In this document: in pieces, positions 16,426 through 25,070 of the stretch | How positions within the stretch are numbered: the first letter of the stretch is position 1 | Layout: the number at the start of each line of letters is the position of its first letter | Assembly: GCA_030247725.1 (NCBI GenBank) | Contig: JAOTRT010000002.1 | Span: forward strand, 514,429 to 578,428 | Length of the DNA stretch: 64,000 bases | From: Candidatus Nitricoxidireducens bremensis | GTDB taxonomy: Bacteria > Pseudomonadota > Gammaproteobacteria > Burkholderiales > Rhodocyclaceae | Reading direction: 5' to 3' | The notes under the pieces: model-generated | Database searches by the model: none | What the model saw: the letters and a program-made list of their open reading frames with translations, nothing else | What the model was told of the DNA's origin: nothing | Program-made: the position numbers and the translations under genes

Positions 16426-16911
16426 ATGAAAGGCAACGCCAAAATCGTCGTGCTGCTCAACCGCCTGCTGGCCGGCGAACTCACCGCCGTCGACCAATAT
16501 TTCATCCATTCGGAGATGTACGCCAACTGGGGCTTCAGCCGCCTCCACGAGCGCGTCCATCACGAGATGGACGACGAGCGCGAGCATTGCCGCAAGCTGA
16601 TCGCCCGCATCCTCTTCCTCGAAGGCACGCCGAATCTGGCCACCCGGGCGGCCATGACGGTCGGCGCCAACGTCAAACAGATGCTGGAGAACGATCTCGC
16701 CATCGAGATCGGCGTGGTCAAGGCCATCCGTGCCGGCATCGCCGAGTGCGAGAAGGCCCAGGACTACGTGACCCGCGAGATGCTGGAGACCCTGCTGGTG
16801 GATACCGAAGAGGACCACACCCACTGGCTCGAACAGCAGCTCGGCCTGATCCGCATGGTGGGCCTGGAGAACTACCTCCAGTCCCAGATGGGGTCCGCGG
16901 CAGCCACCTGA
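16426..16911 (+). CDS. bfr2: Bacterioferritin, ferroxidase type lacking the haem ligand
   Basis: 161 residues from the ATG with AGGGAGA upstream. The ferroxidase ligands are complete: Glu18, Glu51, His54, Glu94 and the EEDH block (Glu128/His131 after a one-residue shift). Position 52, Met in haem-binding bacterioferritins, is Arg (DDEREHC). This complements bfr1, which has Met52 but lacks the bridging Glu. The pair matches the two-subunit bacterioferritins known from Neisseria and Magnetospirillum. It is transcribed away from the ZIP gene. Confidence 0.93.
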   Translation: MKGNAKIVVLLNRLLAGELTAVDQYFIHSEMYANWGFSRLHERVHHEMDDEREHCRKLIARILFLEGTPNLATRAAMTVGANVKQMLENDLAIEIGVVKAIRAGIAECEKAQDYVTREMLETLLVDTEEDHTHWLEQQLGLIRMVGLENYLQSQMGSAAAT

Positions 16912-17048
16912 TTGCTGCACCGCAGGATTGAAGGCAGCTATCGGCGGAGTAGGCAAAAGCAATTTCCCCGCAGTCATGGACGGAACTAGCGTGAAGGCAT
17001 CAGGGCCTGCGGGCCTTGACCTCCCGTCATCCGAAAAGGAGTCCGACC

Positions 17049-17465
17049 ATGTCACTCAAGGGAACCAAGACCGAGGCCAACCTCAAAGCCGCCTTCGCCG
17101 GCGAATCCCAGGCCAACCGCCGCTACCTCTACTTCGCCAACAAGGCCGACGTGGAAGGCTATGCCGATGTGGCCGCCCTGTTCCGCTCCACCGCAGAAGG
17201 GGAAACCGGCCATGCCCACGGCCATCTGGAATATCTCGAACAATGCGGCGATCCTGCCACGGGCCTGCCCTTCGGCGCCACCGCCGACAACCTGAAGGCC
17301 GCCGTCGCCGGTGAAACCCACGAATACACCGACATGTACCCCGGCATGGCCAAGGATGCCCGCGCCGAGGGCTTCGACGAAGTCGCCGACTGGTTCGAGA
17401 CCCTGGCGAAGGCCGAGCGCTCCCACGCCAACCGCTACCAGAAGGCCCTCAACGAGCTGCACTGA
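17049..17465 (+). CDS. rbr: Rubrerythrin-family diiron protein without rubredoxin domain
   Basis: 138 residues from the ATG with AAGGAG upstream. The ferritin-like four-helix bundle carries rubrerythrin ExxH-type motifs: [46 protein letters not shown] and [11 protein letters not shown]. The C-terminal rubredoxin domain is absent, so another protein must supply electrons. The next two genes (Fe-S protein and DUF3501) form a conserved partner set. It likely reduces H2O2 in the cytosol. Confidence 0.9.
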   Translation: MSLKGTKTEANLKAAFAGESQANRRYLYFANKADVEGYADVAALFRSTAEGETGHAHGHLEYLEQCGDPATGLPFGATADNLKAAVAGETHEYTDMYPGMAKDARAEGFDEVADWFETLAKAERSHANRYQKALNELH

Positions 17466-17520
17466 AGGTGCATACCGGCCGGCACCTGGCAGCCGGCCGG
17501 TCCCGGCAAAGGGGAACAAC

Positions 17521-18849
17521 ATGGCAACCCGCGAAGGCAATCTGGAAGCCCCCACCCGCCATCCCATCGACTGGCGCAATCCGGCCTTCTACGACGAGGA
17601 AGCCCTCGGCCGGGAGATGGAGCGGGTCTTCGGTATCTGTCACGGCTGCCGCCGCTGCGTCAGCCTCTGTAACGCCTTTCCCACCCTGTTCGACCTGGTG
17701 GACGCCTCCGCCTCCCTGGAGATCGACGGCGTAGCCCGGGACGATTACGGCAAGGTCGTCGAGCATTGCTATCTCTGCGACCTCTGCTACATGACCAAGT
17801 GTCCCTACGTGCCGCCTCACGAGTGGAACCTGGATTTCCCCCACCTGATGCTGCGTGCCAAGGCGGTGCGGCATCGGCGCGGCGACACGCCCCTGCGGGA
17901 CCGGCTGCTCACCAGCACCGACCTGGTCGGCCGCTTCGCCGGCATTCCCATCGTCGCCCAGACCGTGAACGCGGTGAACCGCATCGGTCCGGTGCGCAAG
18001 GCCATGGAAGCCATCGCCGACATCCACGCCGACGCCTGGCTGCCCGAGTTCTCCAGCCGGCCCCTGCGCAGCCGGCTGCGGCTGTTGCCCGACGACACGC
18101 CCGGCGAGGCGGCGGGACGCACCCGCGGCAAGGTGGCCCTCTTCGCCACCTGCTACATGAACCGCAACGAGCCGGGCCCCGGCGAAGACCTGGTGGCCGT
18201 CTTCGAGCATAACGGCATCCCCGTCACCATTGCCGAGAAGGAACGCTGCTGCGGCATGCCCAAGCTGGAGCTGGGCGACTTCAACGCCGTGCGAGCCCTC
18301 AAGGAAGCCAATATTCCCATGCTGGCAGGGCTGGTGGACGCCGGCTGGGACCTGACGGCCCTGATCCCCTCCTGCGTACTGATGTTCAAGCAGGAGCTGC
18401 CCCTGCTGTTCCCGGACGATCCGGACGTGCTGAAGGTGAAGCAGGCTTTCTTCGATCCTTTCGAGTACCTGATGCTGCGCCACCGGGAGGGGCGCCTGAA
18501 GACGGACTTCCCCAACGCCCTCGGCAAGGTGGCCTACCAGGCCTCCTGCCACCAGCGTGTGCAGAACATCGGGCCGAAGACGAAGGAGGTGCTTTCCCTC
18601 GTGCCCGGCACCCAGGTGGACATCATCGAACGCTGCTCCGGCCACGACGGCACCTATGCCGTGAAGCGGGAATTCCACGAGTTCGCCATGAAGATCGTCA
18701 AGCCGGTGGTCGGGCGCATCAATCAGGCCCAGCCCGACCACTACGGCAGCGACTGCGCCATGGCCGGCCACCACATCGGCCATGCCCGGGCCGACGGCAG
18801 TTCGCCCGAGCACCCGATCACCCTGCTGCGCCTGGCCTACGGAATCTGA
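17521..18849 (+). CDS. GlpC/HdrD-like Fe-S protein of the rubrerythrin module
   Basis: 442 residues. The N-terminus has two four-cysteine clusters: [13 protein letters not shown] and [18 protein letters not shown], for two [4Fe-4S] centres. Two CCG-like regions follow: FATCYMN...KERCCGMPK and ASCHQRVQ...[10 protein letters not shown], where the second has CSG in place of CCG. The final [12 protein letters not shown] is rich in His. It resembles the membrane-associated C subunit of anaerobic glycerol-3-phosphate dehydrogenase, but glpA and glpB are absent. Its setting between rubrerythrin and DUF3501 suggests an electron-transfer role to the peroxidase. Confidence 0.85.
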   Translation: MATREGNLEAPTRHPIDWRNPAFYDEEALGREMERVFGICHGCRRCVSLCNAFPTLFDLVDASASLEIDGVARDDYGKVVEHCYLCDLCYMTKCPYVPPHEWNLDFPHLMLRAKAVRHRRGDTPLRDRLLTSTDLVGRFAGIPIVAQTVNAVNRIGPVRKAMEAIADIHADAWLPEFSSRPLRSRLRLLPDDTPGEAAGRTRGKVALFATCYMNRNEPGPGEDLVAVFEHNGIPVTIAEKERCCGMPKLELGDFNAVRALKEANIPMLAGLVDAGWDLTALIPSCVLMFKQELPLLFPDDPDVLKVKQAFFDPFEYLMLRHREGRLKTDFPNALGKVAYQASCHQRVQNIGPKTKEVLSLVPGTQVDIIERCSGHDGTYAVKREFHEFAMKIVKPVVGRINQAQPDHYGSDCAMAGHHIGHARADGSSPEHPITLLRLAYGI

Positions 18850-18860
18850 AAGGAAACGCC

Positions 18861-19436
18861 ATGCTTTCCCATGCCGACCTCTACAGCCTGGAACAGTACG
18901 CCCGCATCCGCCCCGGATTCCGCGCCCGCGTCATCGAACACAAGAAGCGGCGGCGCGTCCCTCTGGGCGATCACGCGGCCCTCTATTTCGAGGACGCCCT
19001 GACCATGCAGTACCAGGTCCAGGAGATGCTGCACCTGGAGCGCATCTTCGAGCCCGACGGCATCCAGGAGGAGCTCGACGTTTACAACCCGCTGATCCCC
19101 GACGGCTGCAACTGGAAGGCGACCTTCATGCTTGAATACCCCGACGAGGCCCAGCGCCGCACCATGCTGGGCCGGCTGGTGAGCATAGAGCGCGCCGTGT
19201 GGATTCGCGTGGAGGGTTTTCCGCGGGTAATTCCCGTAGCGAACGAGGATCTGGACCGGGAAACCGAGGACAAGACCGCCTCGGTTCATTTCCTGCGCTT
19301 CGAGCTGCCGCCGGCCATGGCGGCGGCAGCGAAGGCCGGCGCCCCGGTCTCCGCCGGCATCGACCATCCGCAGTACTATGCGGTTACTGAACTTGCGGAA
19401 CAGGTCCGCGCCTCCCTGGCGGCGGACCTGGCATGA
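18861..19436 (+). CDS. DUF3501 family protein
   Basis: 191 residues, soluble. The family pattern is visible: LEQYARIRPGFRARVIEHKKRRRVPLGDHAALYFEDALTMQYQVQEMLHLERIF, then YNPLIPDGCNWKATFMLEYPDEAQRR. The function is unknown. It follows the Fe-S protein by 11 bp and recurs next to rubrerythrin and this Fe-S protein in other Proteobacteria (family-context knowledge, not checked here). AAAGGAAA precedes the ATG. Confidence 0.85.
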   Translation: MLSHADLYSLEQYARIRPGFRARVIEHKKRRRVPLGDHAALYFEDALTMQYQVQEMLHLERIFEPDGIQEELDVYNPLIPDGCNWKATFMLEYPDEAQRRTMLGRLVSIERAVWIRVEGFPRVIPVANEDLDRETEDKTASVHFLRFELPPAMAAAAKAGAPVSAGIDHPQYYAVTELAEQVRASLAADLA

Positions 19437-19466
19437 AGGATTTCAATCAACCCGAGGAGTTTCACC

Positions 19467-19931
19467 ATGGACATCGGCATCAGCAAGAAGGATCGCGAGA
19501 AGATCGCCCAGGGCCTGTCGCGGCTGCTGGCGGACAGCTACACCCTCTATCTTATGACCCACAACTTCCACTGGAACGTGAAGGGTCCCATGTTCAACAC
19601 CCTGCACCTGATGTTCATGGGCCAATACACCGAGCAGTGGAACGCCCTCGACCTGATCGCCGAGCGCATCCGCTCCCTCGACTTCGCCGCACCCGGCACC
19701 TACAAGGAATTCGTCAAGCTGGCCTCGATCAAGGAAGTGGACGGGGTGCCCAAGGCCACGGACATGATCAAGCTGCTGGTGGCTGCCCAGGAAGCCACGG
19801 CCCGCACGGCCCGCAGCGTTCTGCCCATCGCCGACAAGGCCAACGACCAGCCCACCATGGACCTGCTGACCCAGCGCCTGGACGTGCACGAGAAGACGGC
19901 CTGGATGCTGCGCAGTCTGCTGGAAGAGTAA
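19467..19931 (+). CDS. dps: Dps-family DNA-binding ferritin
   Basis: 154 residues. The intersubunit ferroxidase motif is clear: [15 protein letters not shown] with two His, then [16 protein letters not shown] with Asp and Glu. It forms a 12-mer that oxidises Fe2+ with H2O2 and can protect DNA. The N-terminal tail has a few Lys/Arg, so DNA binding is possible. It starts 30 bp after DUF3501 with a GAGGAG site, so it can be read from the rubrerythrin operon. A strong hairpin terminator follows. Confidence 0.94.
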   Translation: MDIGISKKDREKIAQGLSRLLADSYTLYLMTHNFHWNVKGPMFNTLHLMFMGQYTEQWNALDLIAERIRSLDFAAPGTYKEFVKLASIKEVDGVPKATDMIKLLVAAQEATARTARSVLPIADKANDQPTMDLLTQRLDVHEKTAWMLRSLLEE

Positions 19932-19994
19932 GGCCGGGCACGCTCCGCTCGGGCGGCCGTCGGCCGACGGCCGCCGGAAGCGGGGCCGTGGACG

Positions 19995-20023
19995 AAAAAA
20001 CGCCCCGGCATGCCGGGGCGTTT
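19995..20023. terminator. Bidirectional terminator between dps and ccp1
   Basis: A perfect 20-bp palindrome, CGCCCCGGCA/TGCCGGGGCG (20001-20020), flanked by A6 and TTT. The six A's give a T6 tail for the - strand gene ccp1. The core is shared with the ccp2 terminator at 22096-22126. Confidence 0.88.
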
Positions 20024-20041
20024 CCATTGGCGTCGCGATGC

Positions 20042-21034
20042 TTACTTCTTGGCGAAGGGCTGCGGACGCGGCGTCTTGTCGGTGGAAGGCGGCAGCACCG
20101 GCAGGGTGAAGCTGGGCTGGTCGCCCGTCAGGGTCTTCAGGAAGGCGACGACCTTGGCGTTCTCTTCCTTGGTGAACTTCTTGCCCAGTTGCAGGCGGCC
20201 CATGGTATCCACCGCTTCGGACAGGGTGTTGGCCGCGCCGTCATGGAAGTAGGGGTAGGTCATTTCCACGTTGCGCAGCGTCGGCACCTTGAAGTTGAAG
20301 CGGTCCGCATCCTTGCCCGTCACGGCACTGCGGCCTTCGGCCGGACTGCTCGCCTTGTAGGGCTCGACGACACCCATCTTCTGGAAGGAGTTGCCGCCGA
20401 CGGCCGGGCCGTTGTGGCAGGCGACGCAGCCGCTGTCCTTGAAGAGCTTGTAGCCGGCCAGCTCCTCCGCGCTCAGGGCGTCCTTCTTGCCCAGCAGCCA
20501 CTGGTCGAAGCGGGAATTCGGCGTCACCAGGGTCTTCTCGAACTCGGCGATGGCCAGGGTCACCTGGTCGATGTCGATTTTGTCCTTGCCGAAGATCTGC
20601 TTGAACTCCCGCACGTAGCCGGGAATGGACTCCAGCACGTCGATGGCCAGGGTATGGGTGAAGGCCATTTCGCCCGGGTTGGCGATGGGGCCGCCGGCCT
20701 GGGCCTTGAGGTCCGCCGCCCGGCCGTCCCAGAACTGGGCCACGTTCAGGCTCGAATTCAGTACCGTCGGCGCATTGATCGGGCCTTCCTGCCAGTTGTG
20801 GCCGATGGACGTCTTGATGTTGTCCGTCCCGCCCATGGACAGGTTGTGGCAGGAATTGCAGGAGATGAAGCCCGATTTGGACAAGCGCGGGTCGAAATAC
20901 AGCTTCTTGCCCAGTTCCACCATGCCCAGATTGATGTTGGCGGGCGGCTTGATCGGCTGTATCGGTTCATCCGCCGCGAAGGCCGCGGAAGTGCCGACGA
21001 GCATCAGGCTGGTCACGAGAATGCGGATATTCAT
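20042..21034 (-). CDS. ccp1: Di-haem cytochrome c peroxidase, copy 1
   Basis: 330 residues with a signal peptide (LVTSLMLVGTSAAFA-ADE) for export. Two c-type haem motifs: CNSCH near residue 60 and CVACH near residue 203. Also seen are the MauG/CCP features FDPRLSKSGFISCNSCHNLSMGG, PTVLNSSLNVAQFWDGRA, PGEMAF and VPTLRNVEMTYPYFHDG. It reduces periplasmic H2O2 with electrons from cytochrome c. The promoter region holds an FNR-like box and the OxyR site. It is paralogous to ccp2 on the other side of oxyR and nearly identical over the middle of the gene. Confidence 0.95.
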   Translation of the reverse strand: MNIRILVTSLMLVGTSAAFAADEPIQPIKPPANINLGMVELGKKLYFDPRLSKSGFISCNSCHNLSMGGTDNIKTSIGHNWQEGPINAPTVLNSSLNVAQFWDGRAADLKAQAGGPIANPGEMAFTHTLAIDVLESIPGYVREFKQIFGKDKIDIDQVTLAIAEFEKTLVTPNSRFDQWLLGKKDALSAEELAGYKLFKDSGCVACHNGPAVGGNSFQKMGVVEPYKASSPAEGRSAVTGKDADRFNFKVPTLRNVEMTYPYFHDGAANTLSEAVDTMGRLQLGKKFTKEENAKVVAFLKTLTGDQPSFTLPVLPPSTDKTPRPQPFAKK

Positions 21035-21074
21035 GTTGAACTCCTATCGTTGGAAAAATCTTGCACCGGGTCGC

Positions 21075-21115
21075 AAGATACCCCTACAATCCCCATGGAT
21101 GTTGACGTAAGTCAA
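21075..21115 (-). promoter_or_regulatory. FNR/Dnr-like box and -10 of ccp1
   Basis: TTGAC-GTAA-GTCAA (21102-21115) fits the FNR-family palindrome TTGAT-N4-ATCAA. A -10-like TATCTT lies at 21080-21075 on the - strand, putting the box centre close to -41, the class II activator position. The OxyR site lies about 10 bp further upstream. Confidence 0.7.
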
Positions 21116-21124
21116 TGATTTATA

Positions 21125-21161
21125 ATAGTATTTTGCTATGCAACATATAGCTGTTTCCTAT
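21125..21161. promoter_or_regulatory. Full-consensus OxyR binding site
   Basis: ATAG (21125), CTAT (21136), ATAG (21147) and CTAT (21158) with exact 7-bp spacers: all 16 specific positions of the OxyR consensus are matched. It ends 9 bp before the oxyR start codon and lies between oxyR and the divergent ccp1, so it can repress oxyR and activate ccp1. Confidence 0.92.
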
Positions 21162-21170
21162 AGGTAAGCC

Positions 21171-22076
21171 ATGAAACTCTCTGCCCTGCGCTACCTGGTG
21201 GCCTTTGCCGACGAGGGGTCCTTCAGCCGGGCCGCCGAACGCTGCCATGTCAGCCAGCCCACCCTCAGCGTCGCCCTGCAGAACCTGGAAGCCGAACTCG
21301 GCGTCCCCCTCATCGAACGCATCAAGGGCCACGTGGCCCTGACCGAACTGGGCCACCAGGTCACCGCCCAGGCCCGCCGGGCCCTGGAGGAAACGCGCCG
21401 CGTCGAAGTCATCGCCCAGCGCGGCAAGGACCCGCTGCAGGGCGAGTTCCGCCTCGGCGTGATCCACACCATCGGTCCCTACCTGTTGCCGGAACTCATC
21501 GCCTCCATGCGCCGCGCCGCACCCGCCATGACGCTCTACATCGAGGAAAGCATGACGGCCCTGCTGGCCGACTACCTGAAGTACGGCAATGTGGACGCCG
21601 CCATCATCGCCCTGCCTTTCGAGGTCCCGGGCATCGAGACCCTGCCCCTCTACGACGAGCCCTTCCGCGTCGTCGTCCCGCGCGGACACGCTTGGGCCGG
21701 CCGCAAGCGCATCCCCGCCGACGAGGTGAGGGGCGACAACGTGCTGGTGCTGAAGGCCGGCAACTGCTTCCGCGAGCAGGTGCTGGACGCCTGCCCGGAC
21801 ATCAGCCATGCGGAAGGCTCCCTGCACCAGGGCCATTCCATCGAGACCATCCGCTGCATGGTGGCCTCGGGCTACGGCATCTCCGTCCTGCCGGCCGGCG
21901 CCCTCACGGGTCCCTACTGCTCGGACATGGTCCAGGCCATTCCCTTCGAATCGCCGGAGCCGGCGCGGCGGGTGGCCCTCGCCTGGCGCCGCGGCTTTTC
22001 GCGCCCCCAGGTGCTCGACGCCATCACCGCGGCAGTCCGCGGCCTCACCAACCCCAGCTACCGCCTGCTGGTCTGA
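21171..22076 (+). CDS. oxyR: OxyR peroxide-sensing LysR-type regulator
   Basis: 301 residues. An N-terminal winged helix (FADEGSFSRAAERCHVSQPTLSVALQNLEAELGVPL) is followed by a substrate-type sensor domain. Cys199 and Cys208 stand at exactly the positions of the redox pair of E. coli OxyR (AGNCFREQVLDACPD), so peroxide sensing by disulfide formation is expected. A full-consensus OxyR site lies directly upstream. Known targets by visible sites are ahpC and ccp1. It is flanked by two cytochrome c peroxidase genes on the opposite strand. Confidence 0.95.
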   Translation: MKLSALRYLVAFADEGSFSRAAERCHVSQPTLSVALQNLEAELGVPLIERIKGHVALTELGHQVTAQARRALEETRRVEVIAQRGKDPLQGEFRLGVIHTIGPYLLPELIASMRRAAPAMTLYIEESMTALLADYLKYGNVDAAIIALPFEVPGIETLPLYDEPFRVVVPRGHAWAGRKRIPADEVRGDNVLVLKAGNCFREQVLDACPDISHAEGSLHQGHSIETIRCMVASGYGISVLPAGALTGPYCSDMVQAIPFESPEPARRVALAWRRGFSRPQVLDAITAAVRGLTNPSYRLLV

Positions 22077-22095
22077 GCAGGCCTTCCACCACCAG

Positions 22096-22126
22096 CAAAA
22101 ACGCCCCGGCATGCGGGGCGTTTTTG
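22096..22126. terminator. Bidirectional terminator between oxyR and ccp2
   Basis: CAAAAACGCCCC (22096-22107) pairs perfectly with GGGGCGTTTTTG (22115-22126) around GGCATGC. T5 tails exist in both directions. The ACGCCCCGGCATG core repeats that of the ccp1 terminator. Confidence 0.93.
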
Positions 22127-22142
22127 TTCGGGGCCTTTCCGC

Positions 22143-23135
22143 CTACTTCCTGGCGAAGGGCTGGGGACGCGGCGTGCCGTCGGCGGACGGCGGCAACACC
22201 GGCAGGGTGAAGCTGGGCTGGTCGCCCGTCAGGGTCTTCAGGAAAGCGACGACCTTGGCGTTCTCTTCCTTGGTGAACTTCTTGCCCAATTGGATGCGGG
22301 CCATGGTGTCCACCGCCTCGCCCAGGGTGTTGGCCGCGCCGTCATGGAAGTAGGGGTAGGTCATTTCCACGTTGCGCAGCGTCGGCACCTTGAAGTTGAA
22401 GCGGTCCGCATCCTTGCCGGTCACGGCGATGCGCCCCTCCACCGGACTGGTGGCCTTGTAGGGCTCCACGCGGCCCATTTTCTCGAAGGTCGCGCCGCCG
22501 ACGCCCTCGCCGTTGTGGCAGGCGACGCAGCCACTGTCCTTGAAGAGCTTGTAGCCGGCCAGCTCCTCCGCGCTCAGGGCGTCCTTCTTGCCCAGCAGCC
22601 ATTGGTCGAAGCGGGAGTTCGGCGTCACCAGGGTCTTCTCGAATTCGGCGATGGCCAGGGTCACCTGGTCGATGTCGATCTTCTCCTTGCCGAACACCTG
22701 CTTGAATTCCCGCTTGTAGGCGGGGATCGATTCCAGCACGTCGATGGCCAGGGTATGGGTGAAGGCCATTTCGCCCGGGTTGGCGATGGGGCCGCCAGCC
22801 TGGGCCTTGAGGTCCGCCGCCCGGCCGTCCCAGAACTGGGCCACGTTCAGGCTCGAATTCAGCACCGTCGGCGCATTGATCGGGCCTTCCTGCCAGTTGT
22901 GGCCGATGGACGTCCTGATGTTGTCCGTCCCGCCCATGGACAGGTTGTGGCAGGAATTGCAGGAGATGAAGCCCGATTTGGACAGGCGCGGGTCGAAGTA
23001 CAGCTTCTTGCCCAGTTCCACCATGCCCAGATTGATGTTGGCGGGCGGGCGGATCGGCTTGATGGGCTCCTCTGCCGCAAAAGCCATGGAAGCTCCAAAA
23101 ACGGCGAAACCGGCCAGAAGTATGCGGATGCTCAT
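22143..23135 (-). CDS. ccp2: Di-haem cytochrome c peroxidase, copy 2
   Basis: 330 residues from the ATG at 23135 with GGGAG upstream; the frame extends 47 codons further but without a start signal. Signal peptide LLAGFAVFGASMAFA-AEE; haem motifs CNSCH and CVACH as in ccp1. It differs from ccp1 mainly in the signal peptide, around residues 205-225 (GEGVGGATFEKMGRVEPYKATSP against GPAVGGNSFQKMGVVEPYKASSP) and in scattered positions. Long stretches match ccp1 even at silent sites. The FNR-like box upstream has a better right half than that of ccp1, but no OxyR site is clear. Confidence 0.95.
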   Translation of the reverse strand: MSIRILLAGFAVFGASMAFAAEEPIKPIRPPANINLGMVELGKKLYFDPRLSKSGFISCNSCHNLSMGGTDNIRTSIGHNWQEGPINAPTVLNSSLNVAQFWDGRAADLKAQAGGPIANPGEMAFTHTLAIDVLESIPAYKREFKQVFGKEKIDIDQVTLAIAEFEKTLVTPNSRFDQWLLGKKDALSAEELAGYKLFKDSGCVACHNGEGVGGATFEKMGRVEPYKATSPVEGRIAVTGKDADRFNFKVPTLRNVEMTYPYFHDGAANTLGEAVDTMARIQLGKKFTKEENAKVVAFLKTLTGDQPSFTLPVLPPSADGTPRPQPFARK

Positions 23136-23175
23136 GCTCAACTCCCTTTCTTTGGAAAAGTCCTTTGCGAACAAG

Positions 23176-23216
23176 ACAATATCCATACTGATGAAATGGG
23201 TGTTGACATAAATCAA
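23176..23216 (-). promoter_or_regulatory. FNR/Dnr-like box and -10 of ccp2
   Basis: TTGAC-ATAA-ATCAA (23203-23216) is one base off TTGAT-N4-ATCAA. TATTGT (23181-23176, - strand) is a plausible -10, placing the box centre near -41. The region between here and ubiB (23217-23400) shows no other gene; it contains an AT-rich stretch around 23221-23260. Confidence 0.75.
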
Positions 23217-23400
23217 TGATTTACAATGGATATATGCAATTAGATATATACGAAAATTCCACATAACTGTCATCAAAATCTCCGTCCATCACCCAGCGAC
23301 GTCCCTTGTCCATGACCTTTCCCCAAACTGCAGCGCACCATCGGGCCGCCCCATGCAACTTCCCTGCGACAAGCCCGCGCCCTGGTGTATAAAGCCGGCC

Positions 23401-24939
23401 ATGCGCATCTTTCGCCTCCTTAAAATCGTCCGCGTCGGGCTCGCCTACGGCCTCGACGAGCTGATCCTCGAACACGAACCGACCGGCCGCCTGCGCTGGC
23501 TGGGACGCCTCGCCGGCATACTGTGCTTCTGGCGCGACCTGTCGGCGCCGCCGGCCCGGCGGTTGCGGCTTGCCCTCGAAGCCCTGGGTCCCATCTTCGT
23601 CAAGTTCGGCCAGGTGCTCTCGACCCGGCGCGACCTGATGCCCGCCGACCTGGCCGATGAGCTGGCCCGCCTCCAGGACCAGGTGCCGCCCTTTCCCTCC
23701 GAACAGGCCATGGCCGAGCTGGAGCGCGCCTACGGCAAGCCCGTCCACGAGGTCTTCGCCCGTTTCGATCCGGTGCCCGTCGCCTCCGCATCCGTCGCCC
23801 AGGTGCACTACGCCGAACTGCCCGACGGCCGCGAAGTAGCGGTGAAAATCCTGCGCCCCGGCATCGCCCCGGTCATCGCCCACGACATCGCCCTGCTGGA
23901 TGCCCTGGCGGGCCTGCTGGAGTCCCTCTGGTCCGACGGCAAGCGCCTCAAGCCGCGGGAAGTGGTGGCGGAATTCAAGAAGCACCTGGGCGACGAACTG
24001 GATCTGATGCGCGAAGCCGCCAACTGCTCCCAGCTGCGCCGCAACTTCAAGGACTCGAAACTGCTGGTGGTGCCCGAGGTCCATTGGGACTGGTGCACGC
24101 CGTCGGTGATGGTGATGGAGCACATGCGCGGCATTCCCATCAGCCAGATCGACCGCCTGCGGGAAGCCGGCATCGATCTCGCGGCCCTGTCGCGGGCCGG
24201 CGTGGAGATCTTCTTCACCCAGGTGTTCCGCGACGCCTTCTTCCACGCCGACATGCACCCGGGCAACATCCTCGTCTCCACCGAGGGCGAGACCCGGGGC
24301 CGCTACATCGCCCTCGACTTCGGCATCATGGGCACCCTCAACGAGGTGGACCAGCGCTACCTGGCCATCAACTTCCTCGCCTTCTTCCGCCGCGACTACA
24401 AGCGCGTCGCCGAGGCCCACATCGAGTCCGAGTGGGCGCCGCCGGAAACCCGCGTGGACGAGCTGGAGGCCGCCATCCGCGCCGTCTGCGAACCCATCTT
24501 CGACCGCCCCCTGCGGGACATCTCCTTCGGCAAGGTGCTACTGCGCCTGTTCCAGACCTCGCGCCGCTTCAACGTGGAAATCCAGCCCCAGCTCGTGCTG
24601 CTGCAAAAGACCCTGCTCAACATCGAGGGCCTGGGCCGCCAGCTCGATCCCGACCTCGATCTCTGGCAGACCGCCAAGCCCTTCCTCGAACGCTGGATGG
24701 TCGACCAGGTGGGCTGGCGCGGCATCATCAAGAACGCCAAGCACGAAGCCCCCCTCTGGGCGCGCTACCTGCCGCAACTGCCCCGCCTTGTGCACCAGGC
24801 CCTGGCGCGGGATTCCTCGGCGCGCCTCGCCGAGGAAATCGCCCGGCTGCGGGCCACGGAAGCCCGCCGCAACCGCTGGCTCGCCCTCATCTCGGCCCTC
24901 CTCGCCGGACTGCTCGCCGCCGTCCTCCTGGCGCCCTGA
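23401..24939 (+). CDS. ubiB: UbiB-family kinase-like ubiquinone biosynthesis protein
   Basis: 512 residues from ATG 23401 ([21 protein letters not shown]), preferred over 23353 because this matches the family N-terminus. The hallmark KxGQ is present ([19 protein letters not shown]), with the Ala-rich nucleotide loop ([14 protein letters not shown]), the invariant Lys ([11 protein letters not shown]), HADMHPGN and [10 protein letters not shown]-terminal hydrophobic helix ([19 protein letters not shown]) anchors it to the inner membrane. It assists ubiquinone synthesis as an ATPase. It stands alone here, away from ubiE/ubiJ. Confidence 0.93.
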   Translation: MRIFRLLKIVRVGLAYGLDELILEHEPTGRLRWLGRLAGILCFWRDLSAPPARRLRLALEALGPIFVKFGQVLSTRRDLMPADLADELARLQDQVPPFPSEQAMAELERAYGKPVHEVFARFDPVPVASASVAQVHYAELPDGREVAVKILRPGIAPVIAHDIALLDALAGLLESLWSDGKRLKPREVVAEFKKHLGDELDLMREAANCSQLRRNFKDSKLLVVPEVHWDWCTPSVMVMEHMRGIPISQIDRLREAGIDLAALSRAGVEIFFTQVFRDAFFHADMHPGNILVSTEGETRGRYIALDFGIMGTLNEVDQRYLAINFLAFFRRDYKRVAEAHIESEWAPPETRVDELEAAIRAVCEPIFDRPLRDISFGKVLLRLFQTSRRFNVEIQPQLVLLQKTLLNIEGLGRQLDPDLDLWQTAKPFLERWMVDQVGWRGIIKNAKHEAPLWARYLPQLPRLVHQALARDSSARLAEEIARLRATEARRNRWLALISALLAGLLAAVLLAP

Positions 24940-25070
24940 ACCGGGTCCGATCCGACCGCCGGCCCAGCGGCGCGAATCCATCGCAACACCTTGATTCCTA
25001 GGGACTCCGGCATCCCGCCGCCGGGGGAAAGCCGCTATACTCCGCGCCTTCGCGACTGGAGACTTGCGGC

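Noticed and set aside
23353..23400. An earlier ATG for ubiB at 23353
   Set aside because: The extra 16 residues do not resemble the family N-terminus, while [11 protein letters not shown] at 23401 does.
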